A model generated the notes under the pieces. The model ran no database searches. It saw nothing but the letters and a program-made list of their open reading frames with translations, and was not told the origin of the DNA. The position numbers and the translations under genes were made by a program. Of a DNA stretch of 64,000 nucleotides, positions 35,657 through 44,099 are shown piece after piece (within the stretch, counting starts at the first letter, position 1; the number at the start of each line of letters is the position of its first letter). The DNA is taken from NCBI RefSeq assembly GCF_900110105.1, contig NZ_FOCL01000003.1, positions 434,001 to 498,000 of the forward strand, in the 5' to 3' direction. Source of the stretch: Mucilaginibacter gossypiicola. GTDB taxonomy: Bacteria; Bacteroidota; Bacteroidia; Sphingobacteriales; Sphingobacteriaceae.

Positions 35657-36541
35657 TTATGCTGATGGCGCTGTTAATGCAGCCTCATCAGCAGGGATCA
35701 TAACCCGGTGTGCGCCTGTATAAATATTAAAGCGCTCGTCACGTAAAAAGCCTATCAGTGTAATATTAAATTCGTTTGCCAGCTCTACAGCCAGGCTTGA
35801 GGGCGCTCCTACCGCCGCTATTATACTGATACCTGCCATAGCCGCTTTTTGAATAAGTTCAAAACTGGCCCTGCCGCTCAGCACCAGTATTGTTTGCTGC
35901 AATGGCAACCAGTTATACATCATGGCGGCACCTATCAGTTTATCTAAAGCGTTATGCCTTCCTACATCTTCCCTGAGTAGCAGCAATTCGCCTACAGGGG
36001 TAAATAATGCAGAGGCATGCAGGCCCCCGGTATCATCAAATACACGTTGATGCCTGCGCAATATCTTCGGAAGCTGATTAAGCACAATGCTGTGGATCAT
36101 GTTGCCATCATCCTCAACCCCAGCAAAGCTACTCACTGTACGGATAGCGCTGATTGATCCCTTACCACATACACCGCAGCTGCTGGTGGTGTAAAAATTG
36201 CGTTCGGTATTTTGGAGGTTCGGCAGAACACCCTCTTCCAGTGTTACCAGCATCGTATTCTCCTTGTTTTCGGCACAGGCAATAAAGCTATGCTTAGCCG
36301 ATTTTATCTCATCGGCATTTTTGATAATGCCTTCAGTAAACAGGAAACCGGTTGCCAGTTCGGCGTCGTGCCCGGGAGTACGCATGGTTACTGAAATATT
36401 ACGAACCTCTCTTTGATCGGTCGGACCGTATTCCAACTTAATTTCCAGGGGCTCTTCAATGGCAATACTATCCTCTTCCCTGGCGCTTTGATTAGCGTTA
36501 ACTTTTACAACCGGGATATGAATAACTGATGGCGTAGACAT
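35657..36541 (-). CDS. fdhD: FdhD, sulfur carrier for formate-dehydrogenase-type enzymes
   Basis: A 294-residue FdhD. It carries sulfur from cysteine desulfurase to the molybdenum cofactor of FdhF-type enzymes. Motif TTSSCGVCGKGS gives Cys122 and Cys125, the sulfur-carrying pair. LREDVGRHNALDKLIGA and LVLSGRASFELIQKAAMAGI are further conserved segments. ATG at 36541 (MSTPSVIHIP) is chosen over a TTG two codons upstream. The product would modify the cofactor of the oxidoreductase coded two genes downstream. Confidence 0.95.
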   Translation of the reverse strand: MSTPSVIHIPVVKVNANQSAREEDSIAIEEPLEIKLEYGPTDQREVRNISVTMRTPGHDAELATGFLFTEGIIKNADEIKSAKHSFIACAENKENTMLVTLEEGVLPNLQNTERNFYTTSSCGVCGKGSISAIRTVSSFAGVEDDGNMIHSIVLNQLPKILRRHQRVFDDTGGLHASALFTPVGELLLLREDVGRHNALDKLIGAAMMYNWLPLQQTILVLSGRASFELIQKAAMAGISIIAAVGAPSSLAVELANEFNITLIGFLRDERFNIYTGAHRVMIPADEAALTAPSA

Positions 36542-36596
36542 ACTCAAATATACAACTTAACCGGCGGGTTTGTTTAGGTGAGTTTAGTCCTTCTAT

Positions 36597-36715
36597 GCAA
36601 GTTCAAGCGTCCACGCTTGAACTCAAACTAAAGTAAGCGTCCACGCTTACGACCCATCAATGGTAAGCGTGAACGCTTACCTTCAAAATAATTCAAGCGT
36701 GGACGCTTGAACTTG
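36597..36715. repeat. family D: four nested palindromes with AAGCGT..ACGCTT core
   Basis: Four palindromes: GTTCAAGCGT-CC-ACGCTTGAAC at 36601-36622, GTAAGCGTCCACGCTTAC at 36633-36650, GGTAAGCGTGAACGCTTACC at 36662-36681 and TTCAAGCGTGGACGCTTGAA at 36692-36711. The first and fourth are inverted copies of each other, as are roughly the second and third, making a larger symmetric unit. It is located in the divergent gap between fdhD and moaD. Confidence 0.9.
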
Positions 36716-36781
36716 CTGAACTTGCTAAGTTTCCCATTTGTTAAATTTAAACCTGTTGCTCATTTTGTAAGCTAATTTGAA

Positions 36782-36789
36782 TATTTTTG
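36782..36789 (+). promoter_or_regulatory. -7 box of moaD (TATTTTTG)
   Basis: TATTTTTG matches TAnnTTTG and ends four bases before the moaD ATG at 36794, giving at most a very short leader. A TTG at 36756-36758 is 23 bases upstream and could be the -33 element. Confidence 0.5.
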
Positions 36790-36793
36790 AGAT

Positions 36794-37036
36794 ATGAAGA
36801 TCAACATACTGGCTTTTGGGGTGACCAGGGAAATATTTGGAAGCAGCGAAGTTAGCCTGGAATTGACCAACGATGCTACCATCTCCAATTTAAAATACCT
36901 GCTCGAGCAGCAATATCCGCGTTTAAAGCAGCTTTCATCATACATGCTGGCTGTTAATAATGAATATGCCTTGCCTGGCGATACCATTCACGAGCGTGAT
37001 GAAATTGCGATCATTCCGCCGGTGAGCGGGGGGTAG
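36794..37036 (+). CDS. moaD: molybdopterin synthase sulfur carrier subunit MoaD
   Basis: An 80-residue ubiquitin-like protein. It begins MKINILAFGVTREIF and ends PPVSGG; the terminal Gly-Gly is adenylylated by MoeB and thiocarboxylated, then donates sulfur to precursor Z. The beta-grasp pattern and the size are typical. MoaE, the large subunit, is encoded two genes downstream (37605), after a GNAT gene. Confidence 0.93.
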   Translation: MKINILAFGVTREIFGSSEVSLELTNDATISNLKYLLEQQYPRLKQLSSYMLAVNNEYALPGDTIHERDEIAIIPPVSGG

Positions 37037-37158
37037 TCAGTTGGCAGTTATCGGTACGCAGTTGGCAGTATGCCTGTTCAGCTTGCAGTTTTTAGCCGGC
37101 AGTTTGCGGCAGATCTGAGAAGATATTTTATTACAAATCCATTCAACCTAACAAAACA

Positions 37159-37587
37159 ATGGCTATCAGAAGCGCTACGCTTGCCGATCATTCAGCAATA
37201 TCAAACCTGCTTACACAATTAGGCTATCCTGGCACTGAGGATCATTTGCCGGACAACCTTGAACGGATGTTAGGGCAACCTACATCGCAAGTTTTAGTTT
37301 ATGAGGATGAAGGCCAGGTTGCAGGTTTTATTGCCATCGATTTTTTAACACAACTGGTTGTTAAGGGCGATTTTATCCGCATCAGTTGTTTTTCTGTCGA
37401 TGAAGACACCCGCGGCAAAGGCATTGGCAAGGCACTTGAGGATTATATCACCGAGCTTGGTAAGCAGCGCAATGCCGACCGCATAGAAGTTCACTGCCAT
37501 ACACGCAGGGTTGATGCGCATCGGTTTTATTACAGGCAGGGTTATGCTGAGTCGCCTAAATACTTAATGAAATCATTGGTATCATAA
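37159..37587 (+). CDS. GNAT-family N-acetyltransferase
   Basis: A 142-residue GNAT protein. The acetyl-CoA loop is VDEDTRGKGIGKALEDYITELGKQRNADRIEVH near 77-109 (motif A, R/QxxGxG/A), with HRFYYRQGYAESP near the end (motif B). Substrate unknown. It is encoded between moaD and moaE, which is unusual. Between it and moaD lie short decayed CAGTTGGCAGT-type direct repeats (37037-37125), hinting at a later rearrangement. Confidence 0.87.
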   Translation: MAIRSATLADHSAISNLLTQLGYPGTEDHLPDNLERMLGQPTSQVLVYEDEGQVAGFIAIDFLTQLVVKGDFIRISCFSVDEDTRGKGIGKALEDYITELGKQRNADRIEVHCHTRRVDAHRFYYRQGYAESPKYLMKSLVS

Positions 37588-37604
37588 TACAAAATCAAAT
37601 CGCA

Positions 37605-38024
37605 TTGAACACACAAATTCTCCTATCCGCCCAAACACTGGATATCCAATCATGCATCGATTGGATCATGTCGCCCGAATCTGGCGGGATAGATGTGTTT
37701 ATCGGCACCGTGCGCAATGCCACCAAGGGAAAAAAAGTTTTAAAGCTCGATTTTGAAGCTTATGAGCCTATGGCCATTAGCGAAATGAATAAGATTGCTG
37801 CCCAGGCCTTTGAACGCTGGTCGGTTCAAAAAATACTGATCCACCATCGTACCGGCTTACTGCAGGTTGGCGAAGTGCCTGTGGTTATTGCCGTATCAGC
37901 AGCTCACCGTGACGCCGCCTTTGACGCCTGCCGGTATATCATCGATACGCTCAAACAAACAGTACCCATCTGGAAAAAAGAAAGCTTTGAGGACGGCGAT
38001 GTTTGGGTAGCAGCACATCCTTAG
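37605..38024 (+). CDS. moaE: molybdopterin synthase catalytic subunit MoaE
   Basis: A 139-residue protein that with MoaD converts cyclic pyranopterin monophosphate to molybdopterin. GGIDVFIGTVRNATKGKKVLKLDFEAYEPMA near 27-57, HHRTGLLQVGE near 84-94, and the catalytic Lys motif IWKKESFEDGDVW near 122-134 are all present. The start is TTG at 37605 (NTQILLSAQT), 17 bases after the GNAT stop; no ATG is available nearby. Confidence 0.94.
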   Translation: MNTQILLSAQTLDIQSCIDWIMSPESGGIDVFIGTVRNATKGKKVLKLDFEAYEPMAISEMNKIAAQAFERWSVQKILIHHRTGLLQVGEVPVVIAVSAAHRDAAFDACRYIIDTLKQTVPIWKKESFEDGDVWVAAHP

Positions 38025-38025
38025 G

Positions 38026-38057
38026 ATTTCGGATTTGGGATGTTCGATTTGGGATTT
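38026..38057. repeat. family E repeat, third copy
   Basis: GATTTCGGA and GGATGTTC with GATTTGGGA follow the moaE stop, matching the arms at 9282-9313 and 9592-9623. A GTCATCCTGAACTTGTTTC segment, another widespread Bacteroidota intergenic motif as I remember it, comes after it at about 38085-38104. Confidence 0.65.
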
Positions 38058-38211
38058 TTTTGATTTTACATTTATAATCGCCAGTCATCCTGAACTTGTT
38101 TCAGGGTCCCACAGGACAGGTATGCGCTATATCCCGATCATTTATTTAGCGGCAGGGACGATAAAATAAATTCAGAATAACGCGGAGAACTTATCCCAAT
38201 ACCATTATTAA

Positions 38212-38634
38212 TTATTCCATCTCTTCCAAAGAAGCATGATTTAAATTGAACAGTATAAGAGTTTCATATGCCATGTCAGAAATTATTAAACGGTAGTCAT
38301 TGCCCAAAATGAAATCATCATTATTTTCAAAAGCACCATTAATCTTAGCCCAATAAAACTTTGGTAAATTAGTATTGGGATAAAAATCGTCAAACTCACC
38401 TGATTTGGAAATTAAAACGTCATCAAATCCAACACCTTTCAAATTTCTAAACTCAATCTCCCTTTTAAGTCTTTCAGTGACGATGTAGCATGGAAACGAC
38501 TCCAAAATATCATCACCTAACCATCCCGCAAATTTATAATTTAGTTTCGCTACAATTGGAGGATGAACTTTTGTGTTTATTACAGTTTCCTCTCCTATGC
38601 CTCCAGCAACCTCCGGCTCTATGATCCTGTACAT
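38212..38634 (-). CDS. unknown protein, immunity-protein-like
   Basis: A 140-residue acidic protein (start ATG 38634, MYRIIEPEVAGG; a GTG two codons earlier is possible). The pattern FPCYIVTERLKREIEFRNLKG with VISKSGEFDDFYPN and a final Glu-rich tail is reminiscent of Imm11/DUF1629-type immunity proteins, but I cannot be sure. It is transcribed as the last gene of the Moco operon, three bases after moeB's stop, and no toxin gene is nearby. Confidence 0.55.
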   Translation of the reverse strand: MYRIIEPEVAGGIGEETVINTKVHPPIVAKLNYKFAGWLGDDILESFPCYIVTERLKREIEFRNLKGVGFDDVLISKSGEFDDFYPNTNLPKFYWAKINGAFENNDDFILGNDYRLIISDMAYETLILFNLNHASLEEME

Positions 38635-38643
38635 ATGCACTTC

Positions 38644-39702
38644 CTAATCAACCTTATATTCCTCTAATCCTCCCTCTAATGAAAAAACATCTGCATCGGG
38701 AATCATTTTGAGGATAAGTTTTACCGCTTCATCGCTTCGTTTGCCTGATGAGCAATAAAGCACCTTAGTATTGGGGCTGGTAAAATATGCCAGATATTCC
38801 TCTACTTCGTCCAACGGGATATGTGTACCGCCAATGTCATAAGCTTCGCGTTCCTGCAACGTGCGTACATCTATGAGTTCGACAGTATCATCCAAAAGGA
38901 TCCGCTTCTTTAGCTCATCGGCATTGATGGTAGGGATAGTAATAGTTGCTTTTAACCGGCGAATATGCGTTTTAGTAACCGATCCAATTTTAAAGATGCG
39001 GCTCTGCATACTTTGTGCGTCAAAAATCAGCACTTTCCCTGCAAGCAGGTCGCCGGTCCTGGTAAGATATTTAATTACCTCGTTGGCCTGCATACAGCCG
39101 ATAATTCCGGCCAAAGTAGGGATCACACCGCCCTCGGTACAGTTAGGGATCTGCGTAGCATCAACTTCGGGAAACAGATCACGATAATTAGGCGAGTTGG
39201 CCCCTTTAGCATTACTTACATTCCAAACTGCAACCTGTCCTTCAAACTGGTAAATGGCGCCGTACACGAGTGATTTACCTGCCAAAACGCAGGCATCGTT
39301 AAGCAGGTACCGGGTTTCAAAATTGTCGGTACCATCCAGTATAATATCATAGTTACTAATCACATCCATCACATTGTCGGATGTGATTTTAGTGGTATGA
39401 GGCACCAGTTTAATACCCGGGTTTTGTGCCTGCAAACGCGTACAGGCTACTTCAGCCTTGTTTTTGCCCTCATCGGCAGGGGTGTATAATACCTGGCGGT
39501 GCAGGTTACTTACCGATACCTGGTCAAAATCGGCAATGCCTAAGGTACCAATACCTGTTGATGTAAGGTATTGCGCAGCAGGACAGCCCAAGCCACCTGC
39601 CCCTACTACCAGCACGCGTGCTTGCTGCAATAATTGCTGGGCTTCCTCACCAAAGCCAGGAAGTGCTATCTGGCAGTTATATCGTTGTAAATCCTCATTC
39701 AT
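38644..39702 (-). CDS. moeB: MoeB/MoeZ-type sulfur carrier adenylyltransferase with rhodanese domain
   Basis: A 352-residue protein activating the C-terminal Gly-Gly of MoaD. E1-like domain 1-240 with LVVGAGGLGCPAAQYL (33-46), FDQVSVSNLHRQ (59-70), and NCTEGGVIPTL with Cys188. The canonical zinc Cys pair is replaced (PNYRDLFP, Asn172 and Asp175), as in MoeZ-type proteins. The C-terminal rhodanese domain (about 255-352) has Cys317 in VLYCSSGKRSDE, so this protein may also supply sulfur. ATG at 39702. It overlaps mobA by 8 bases. Confidence 0.92.
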   Translation of the reverse strand: MNEDLQRYNCQIALPGFGEEAQQLLQQARVLVVGAGGLGCPAAQYLTSTGIGTLGIADFDQVSVSNLHRQVLYTPADEGKNKAEVACTRLQAQNPGIKLVPHTTKITSDNVMDVISNYDIILDGTDNFETRYLLNDACVLAGKSLVYGAIYQFEGQVAVWNVSNAKGANSPNYRDLFPEVDATQIPNCTEGGVIPTLAGIIGCMQANEVIKYLTRTGDLLAGKVLIFDAQSMQSRIFKIGSVTKTHIRRLKATITIPTINADELKKRILLDDTVELIDVRTLQEREAYDIGGTHIPLDEVEEYLAYFTSPNTKVLYCSSGKRSDEAVKLILKMIPDADVFSLEGGLEEYKVD

Positions 39703-40888
39703 TAGCGGCAACTATTTTATGGTGGATCATTGATTTTACCTTCTCTAATTCTTCGGGCGTGTTCACATTGGTCAGCGCTTCCTGACTGGGGGCATTGAGC
39801 AGGGTAATATCACTATTGATCAAAACCTTGCGTGGGCATGAATATCCCTGAGCCAGAAACGACAACAATACAGGATAACTTTTAGGTTCCCAAATGGCAA
39901 TCAAGGGTTCAGGAAAATCGGTAACCGGACTATGATAAGCGGTAGCCACCGATGAGCTGTTACGCCAGGCAACCAAGTTACGGAGCGTGCTTTCATCCAT
40001 CAAAGGCAGATCGCAGGCAATGACCAACCATGCGGCATCAGGCTGTTCACGAAAAGCGGATAGTATAGCCCCATAAGGCCCCAAACCTGTAAATGTATCT
40101 TCTATGACCGGATAAGCCGGATCGATCTCCTGCTGTTGTCCCGGCCTGCCGGAAATGTAAACATCTTTACAAAAGTTTTTAAGCAGATCGGCCATATAGT
40201 AGCGCTGCTGCTTGCCATGCCAGTTGGCAGCACCCTTATCAAACCCCATTCGGGTGCTTTTACCGCCCGCTAATACAAGCCCATTTAAAACAGGTTTAGC
40301 CTGCTTTAGCGCGGCTTCAAAAAAGGCAACGATCTTTTCACGGTCATCTATCTTTAAAACAGGGATTTGTTGCCAATTGGGTATAACTTCCTGTATAAAG
40401 TCGGGGATTTCGCTTGCGTTATCGGCCAGCAGAAAAAGCTGAACATTATTAAGCTGATCTGTCCTTTTTTGCAGCGATGCTTTTTTATTAATGTCGATGA
40501 TAACAATCTGTGCATTAGCCTGCTGATGGTTGCCATTAACCAATACCAGATCGGCAAAAGAAAATTGCTGTTTAAGCTGGTAAGGATAAACCGGATTTTG
40601 GTGATTAAACTGCTGATAGTTTACCTGGTCGGTATAATCAATCGAAGCTCCGCCCACCAACCTGCCGGGCAGCGAGGTAATATCATCATTATGCGACATA
40701 TCCACATAAGCGCATTTATAAACCGGCGAAAGTGCCCTGATCACATCATCGGCCAACAATTTGATCACAGTACATGGACCACCTAAAATTGCCCATTCAT
40801 TACGGCCAAAGTTACCGGTTGAAGGCCGGGCCAGCTTGGCGTGTTTTTTATGCTTGCCTGATGGCTGGTTATGATCTTTTAAAGTCAC
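39695..40888 (-). CDS. mobA: molybdenum cofactor guanylyltransferase with MobB-like N-terminal domain
   Basis: A 397-residue protein. The C-terminal half (about 200-397) is a MobA nucleotidyltransferase with LAGGKSTRMGFDKG at 206-219, SGRPGQ, PVIEDTFTGLGPYGAIL and CDLPLMDEST. The N-terminal 195 residues resemble MobB but the P-loop position reads GGPCTVIK near 36-43, so the GTP-binding Walker A is degenerate. The start is GTG at 40888, overlapping the moaC end by 20 bases. It would attach GMP to Moco to make MGD for the FdhF-type enzyme. Confidence 0.88.
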   Translation of the reverse strand: MTLKDHNQPSGKHKKHAKLARPSTGNFGRNEWAILGGPCTVIKLLADDVIRALSPVYKCAYVDMSHNDDITSLPGRLVGGASIDYTDQVNYQQFNHQNPVYPYQLKQQFSFADLVLVNGNHQQANAQIVIIDINKKASLQKRTDQLNNVQLFLLADNASEIPDFIQEVIPNWQQIPVLKIDDREKIVAFFEAALKQAKPVLNGLVLAGGKSTRMGFDKGAANWHGKQQRYYMADLLKNFCKDVYISGRPGQQQEIDPAYPVIEDTFTGLGPYGAILSAFREQPDAAWLVIACDLPLMDESTLRNLVAWRNSSSVATAYHSPVTDFPEPLIAIWEPKSYPVLLSFLAQGYSCPRKVLINSDITLLNAPSQEALTNVNTPEELEKVKSMIHHKIVAANE

Positions 40889-41339
40889 GTTTACCTCCTG
40901 TTTTTGAGATCAGTTTGGTTTCTTTTATCACTATATCATGGCTCATGGCCTTACACATATCGTAAATGGTAAGTGCAGCTATTGAAGCGCCTACCAATGC
41001 TTCCATCTCCACCCCTGTTTTTGCGGTGATGCTTGCCGTGCAATCAACCACAACTTCTTGTTGCTCGTTGATATGTATAGCTACATTACAATTATCCAGG
41101 CCCAATGGATGGCAAAGCGGGATCAAATCGCCGGTTTTTTTTGCAGCCATGATGCCGGCTATAATAGCCGTTTGAAAAACAGGGCCTTTTTTGCTCTGCA
41201 ACTCGTTCCCTGCCAAAAGTTCAAATACTTCTGCCGGCAAAGCAACCACGCTTCGCGCGGTAGCGGTGCGGTGTGTAACCTGCTTTTCAGTTACATCAAC
41301 CATATTCGGGTCGCCTTGTTTGTTTATGTGGGTTAACAT
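40869..41339 (-). CDS. moaC: cyclic pyranopterin monophosphate synthase MoaC
   Basis: A 156-residue enzyme completing formation of cyclic pyranopterin monophosphate with MoaA. Conserved segments: MVDVTEKQVTHRTATARS near 13-30, KTGDLIPLCHPL near 67-78, and TGVEMEALVGASIAALTIYDMCKA near 107-130, with a Lys-rich KETKLISKTGGKRDF at the end. ATG at 41339. It is in the moaA-moeA-moaC-mobA-moeB operon. Confidence 0.96.
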   Translation of the reverse strand: MLTHINKQGDPNMVDVTEKQVTHRTATARSVVALPAEVFELLAGNELQSKKGPVFQTAIIAGIMAAKKTGDLIPLCHPLGLDNCNVAIHINEQQEVVVDCTASITAKTGVEMEALVGASIAALTIYDMCKAMSHDIVIKETKLISKTGGKRDFKRS

Positions 41340-41451
41340 TATGAACCTTGATTTACTTGATTATTTGTCTGAACCTGGATTTTAAGGATTTTTCTGATTT
41401 CAGGATCTTTTCCACTGCTCTAATAGTTCGGTCAATTATCCTAAAACCCTA

Positions 41452-42654
41452 TCAATCATGGTTAAACTTCCAAACCTTAAACACCTCTCCCGCTTTAAAT
41501 TCATTCCTTTCGAGCGGGAGTTGCAAAAAGGCTTCGGTATCTGCTAAGTTAGCAAAATCGCCCGAACCATTGACTTCAACAGGCATTGCTATTAACCGGC
41601 CTTGCTCATTACTTTGCAACTTTACCTGCAAATAATATTGCAATGCCGGCTGAAAAACAAAGTCTTTACCTAAGACCGCGTATGTTGGCGGCTTTAAAGG
41701 CAAGCCAAGTGTAGCATTAAGCCACAATAAAAAATAGCGGTGCAGGCACATAAATGTTGCTACCGGATTGCCGGGAAAAGCAAATACCAATGCACCGGTA
41801 TTATGCCTGCCAAACCAAAAAGGTTTACCGGGGCGCTGGGCTACTTTATGAAACAATTTTTCCACCTTTAACTCTTCGAGCGCCTGTGGGATATAATCAA
41901 ATTTACCCATCGAAATACCACCACTCAACAGCAGCACATCATAATTATTTAAGCAGTATTGAATCTGTTCCCTGGTAACAGCAGGTTCATCCGGAATATG
42001 CAAAATATCAGCATCAATATAATGTAGTTTCAATACAGCTTTCACTGTATAGCTGTTTGATTTACGGATTTGGTATGGCAACGGCGTTTCATGCACATCA
42101 ACCAGTTCATCGCCCGATGAAATAACGACCACCCGCGGCATTTTTTTTACCAGCAGGTGAGTTTTACCGACCGATGCTGCCACACTGATGATGGCTGGAC
42201 TTACCAATTGCCCCGATGTTGCGATAACATCATTTTGTTTTTTATCAACGCCCTGTAAATGCAGGTTCTGCCCCTTTTTAATATCGGTTGTATATAAGGT
42301 TGCTATCCTGTCGCTAATCTTCACATCTTCATAACGGATCACCGTATCAACCGAAAATGGCAACACTGCACCGGTCATGATCTCAATGCATTCACCGGCC
42401 TCATCAATCTGAACAGGTTCATCGCCCGCTGCCTGCGTAGCTTTAACGCGGAATACCTGAATACCATTTTCGATGGCAGCATATTTTATAGCTATGCCAT
42501 CCATAGTTACCCGGTTAAAGGGAGGCAAGTCGCGGTCGGCTTTTAGATCTTCGGCAAGCACATAACCTAAAGCCTGGCCAAACGGAAGACTCTCGGTTCC
42601 GTAATCTCTTGTTTGTGCCAGTACCAGTTTTTCCGCTTCTTCAACAGTTGTCAT
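41452..42654 (-). CDS. moeA: molybdopterin molybdenumtransferase MoeA
   Basis: A 400-residue enzyme inserting molybdate into adenylylated molybdopterin. MTTVEEAEKLVLAQ at the start, RVTMDGIAI near 48, AGECIEIMTGAVLP near 90, ISSGDELVDVHE near 176, LLSGGISMGKFDYIPQAL near 235 and AFPGNPVATFMCLHRY near 295 are characteristic. I chose ATG 42654; upstream in-frame codons overlap moaA. It begins 20 bases after the moaA stop. Confidence 0.95.
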   Translation of the reverse strand: MTTVEEAEKLVLAQTRDYGTESLPFGQALGYVLAEDLKADRDLPPFNRVTMDGIAIKYAAIENGIQVFRVKATQAAGDEPVQIDEAGECIEIMTGAVLPFSVDTVIRYEDVKISDRIATLYTTDIKKGQNLHLQGVDKKQNDVIATSGQLVSPAIISVAASVGKTHLLVKKMPRVVVISSGDELVDVHETPLPYQIRKSNSYTVKAVLKLHYIDADILHIPDEPAVTREQIQYCLNNYDVLLLSGGISMGKFDYIPQALEELKVEKLFHKVAQRPGKPFWFGRHNTGALVFAFPGNPVATFMCLHRYFLLWLNATLGLPLKPPTYAVLGKDFVFQPALQYYLQVKLQSNEQGRLIAMPVEVNGSGDFANLADTEAFLQLPLERNEFKAGEVFKVWKFNHD

Positions 42655-42673
42655 CTTTTGTTTGATCTTTAAA

Positions 42674-43663
42674 CTATCCGCCAATAGTGGCCATTGATTC
42701 ATGAATCCCTGTTTTAGCAACCCGTGCCCGTTCGGCTTCCCAGCCATCTGCCGGCCTGTGAGTAAAAGCAGTTAACAGGGCAGCCTGCAGTGCTTCATCG
42801 GAAGCCCCTCCACGTATTAAATCTTTTAAGTTCAGGACGCCATCATCATACAAACAGGTTTTTAATTCGCCCTGGGGTGTTATGCGAATACGGTTACAAC
42901 TGCCGCAAAACGTACGCGAATAGGCGGCTATGATACCTATGGTTCCTTTATGTCCTGGTATCTGGTAATTGTACGAAGTGGAATAAGCCGGATCGTTCAG
43001 CTTTATTATTTGCGGGTATTTGCTTTTTATTTCTTCCAAAATACGCACATAATCCCAGTGCAATCCATCATATACATGACCATCGCCATTAAAAGGCATC
43101 TCTTCAATAAACCTTACGCTTACCGGCAATTCTTTAGCCAGTTCAACCAGGGGAATAATATCCTGTATGTTTTTACCATCCATTACCACCGCATTGATCT
43201 TTACCTCCATATTATGGCTCAGCATGGCATCCAATGCAGCCATCACATTGGCAAACTCATCACGACGGGTGATGGTAAAAAAGCGGTTGGCATCCAGCGT
43301 ATCCAAACTAAGATTTACCGATCGTATGCCTATCTTTTTCAATTCTGGCACATAAGGTGCCGTGAGCACACCGTTGGTTGTAAGGCTTAGTTCTTTTAAG
43401 CCATCAAGTGCGGATATGCCTGTAAGTAAAGGCATAAGATCTTTGCGTACAAAAGGTTCGCCTCCCGTTATCCGAATCTTATCAATACCCATTTTTACAA
43501 GCAAACGGCAGCTATGCAGCATTTCGTCGTAAGTCATGAGTTCGGCACGCGAAAGCCAGTTTAAACCATCTTCCGGCATGCAGTAAAAACAGCGCAGGTT
43601 GCACCTGTCTGTCACCGCAAGGCGCATATAACTAATCTTCCGGCCGTGATTATCTGTTAGCAA
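42674..43663 (-). CDS. moaA: GTP 3',8-cyclase MoaA
   Basis: A 329-residue radical SAM protein. N-terminal cluster CNLRCFYC (Cys21, Cys25, Cys28) and C-terminal cluster FCGSCNRIRITPQGELKTC (Cys253, Cys256, Cys270) are both present. The C-terminal IGG supplies the GG-type tail. It makes 3',8-cyclo-7,8-dihydro-GTP, the first step of Moco biosynthesis. The start is TTG at 43663, followed by LTDNHGRKISYMR; the first ATG would cut into the conserved N-terminus. Confidence 0.96.
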   Translation of the reverse strand: MLTDNHGRKISYMRLAVTDRCNLRCFYCMPEDGLNWLSRAELMTYDEMLHSCRLLVKMGIDKIRITGGEPFVRKDLMPLLTGISALDGLKELSLTTNGVLTAPYVPELKKIGIRSVNLSLDTLDANRFFTITRRDEFANVMAALDAMLSHNMEVKINAVVMDGKNIQDIIPLVELAKELPVSVRFIEEMPFNGDGHVYDGLHWDYVRILEEIKSKYPQIIKLNDPAYSTSYNYQIPGHKGTIGIIAAYSRTFCGSCNRIRITPQGELKTCLYDDGVLNLKDLIRGGASDEALQAALLTAFTHRPADGWEAERARVAKTGIHESMATIGG

Positions 43664-44099
43664 AATATAGCCCTTTTACCTTGTAAATTTAATTAATTAA
43701 CAGCCATTACAACTTTAAACTGGTGTATGGCAATTGTAAAAGTAAGCATTACTACGCGGCAGGATGTTTACGAAATGTATTTTTTGTATCTACTGTTAAC
43801 GATATACAGGTTTCTTATTAAACCACAAGACAAGCTCAATATTAAGGCACAGTTTACAATAACACATAAACAGCAAAAAATCAAATTGTTACAAATGAAC
43901 AGATATAACTAAAACTTTAATTACGCCATTGCCGTATTAGTACCAGCATCCGCCCGAATGAAAATATAAAAAGGGATCCCCTGAGCCCTGACAATAAAAA
44001 CATAAGGACGGAAGCTGTACGAGTAGTAATGCATGGATCATTAACCATGTAATACAACAACAGTTATACTAATACCTCATGTTAAACAGTTTATAAAAA
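43664..44099. other. intergenic stretch, no gene supported
   Basis: About 440 bases between the divergent moaA and MocA-like genes. A 61-codon frame starting at 43727 exists but has no domain or plausible start context. GGGATCCCCT (43974-43983) is a short palindrome; no other structure was seen. It must hold both promoters. Confidence 0.55.

Noticed and set aside
43727..43912. 61-codon plus-strand frame between moaA and the MocA-like gene
   Set aside because: No recognisable domain, AT-biased, no supported start context.
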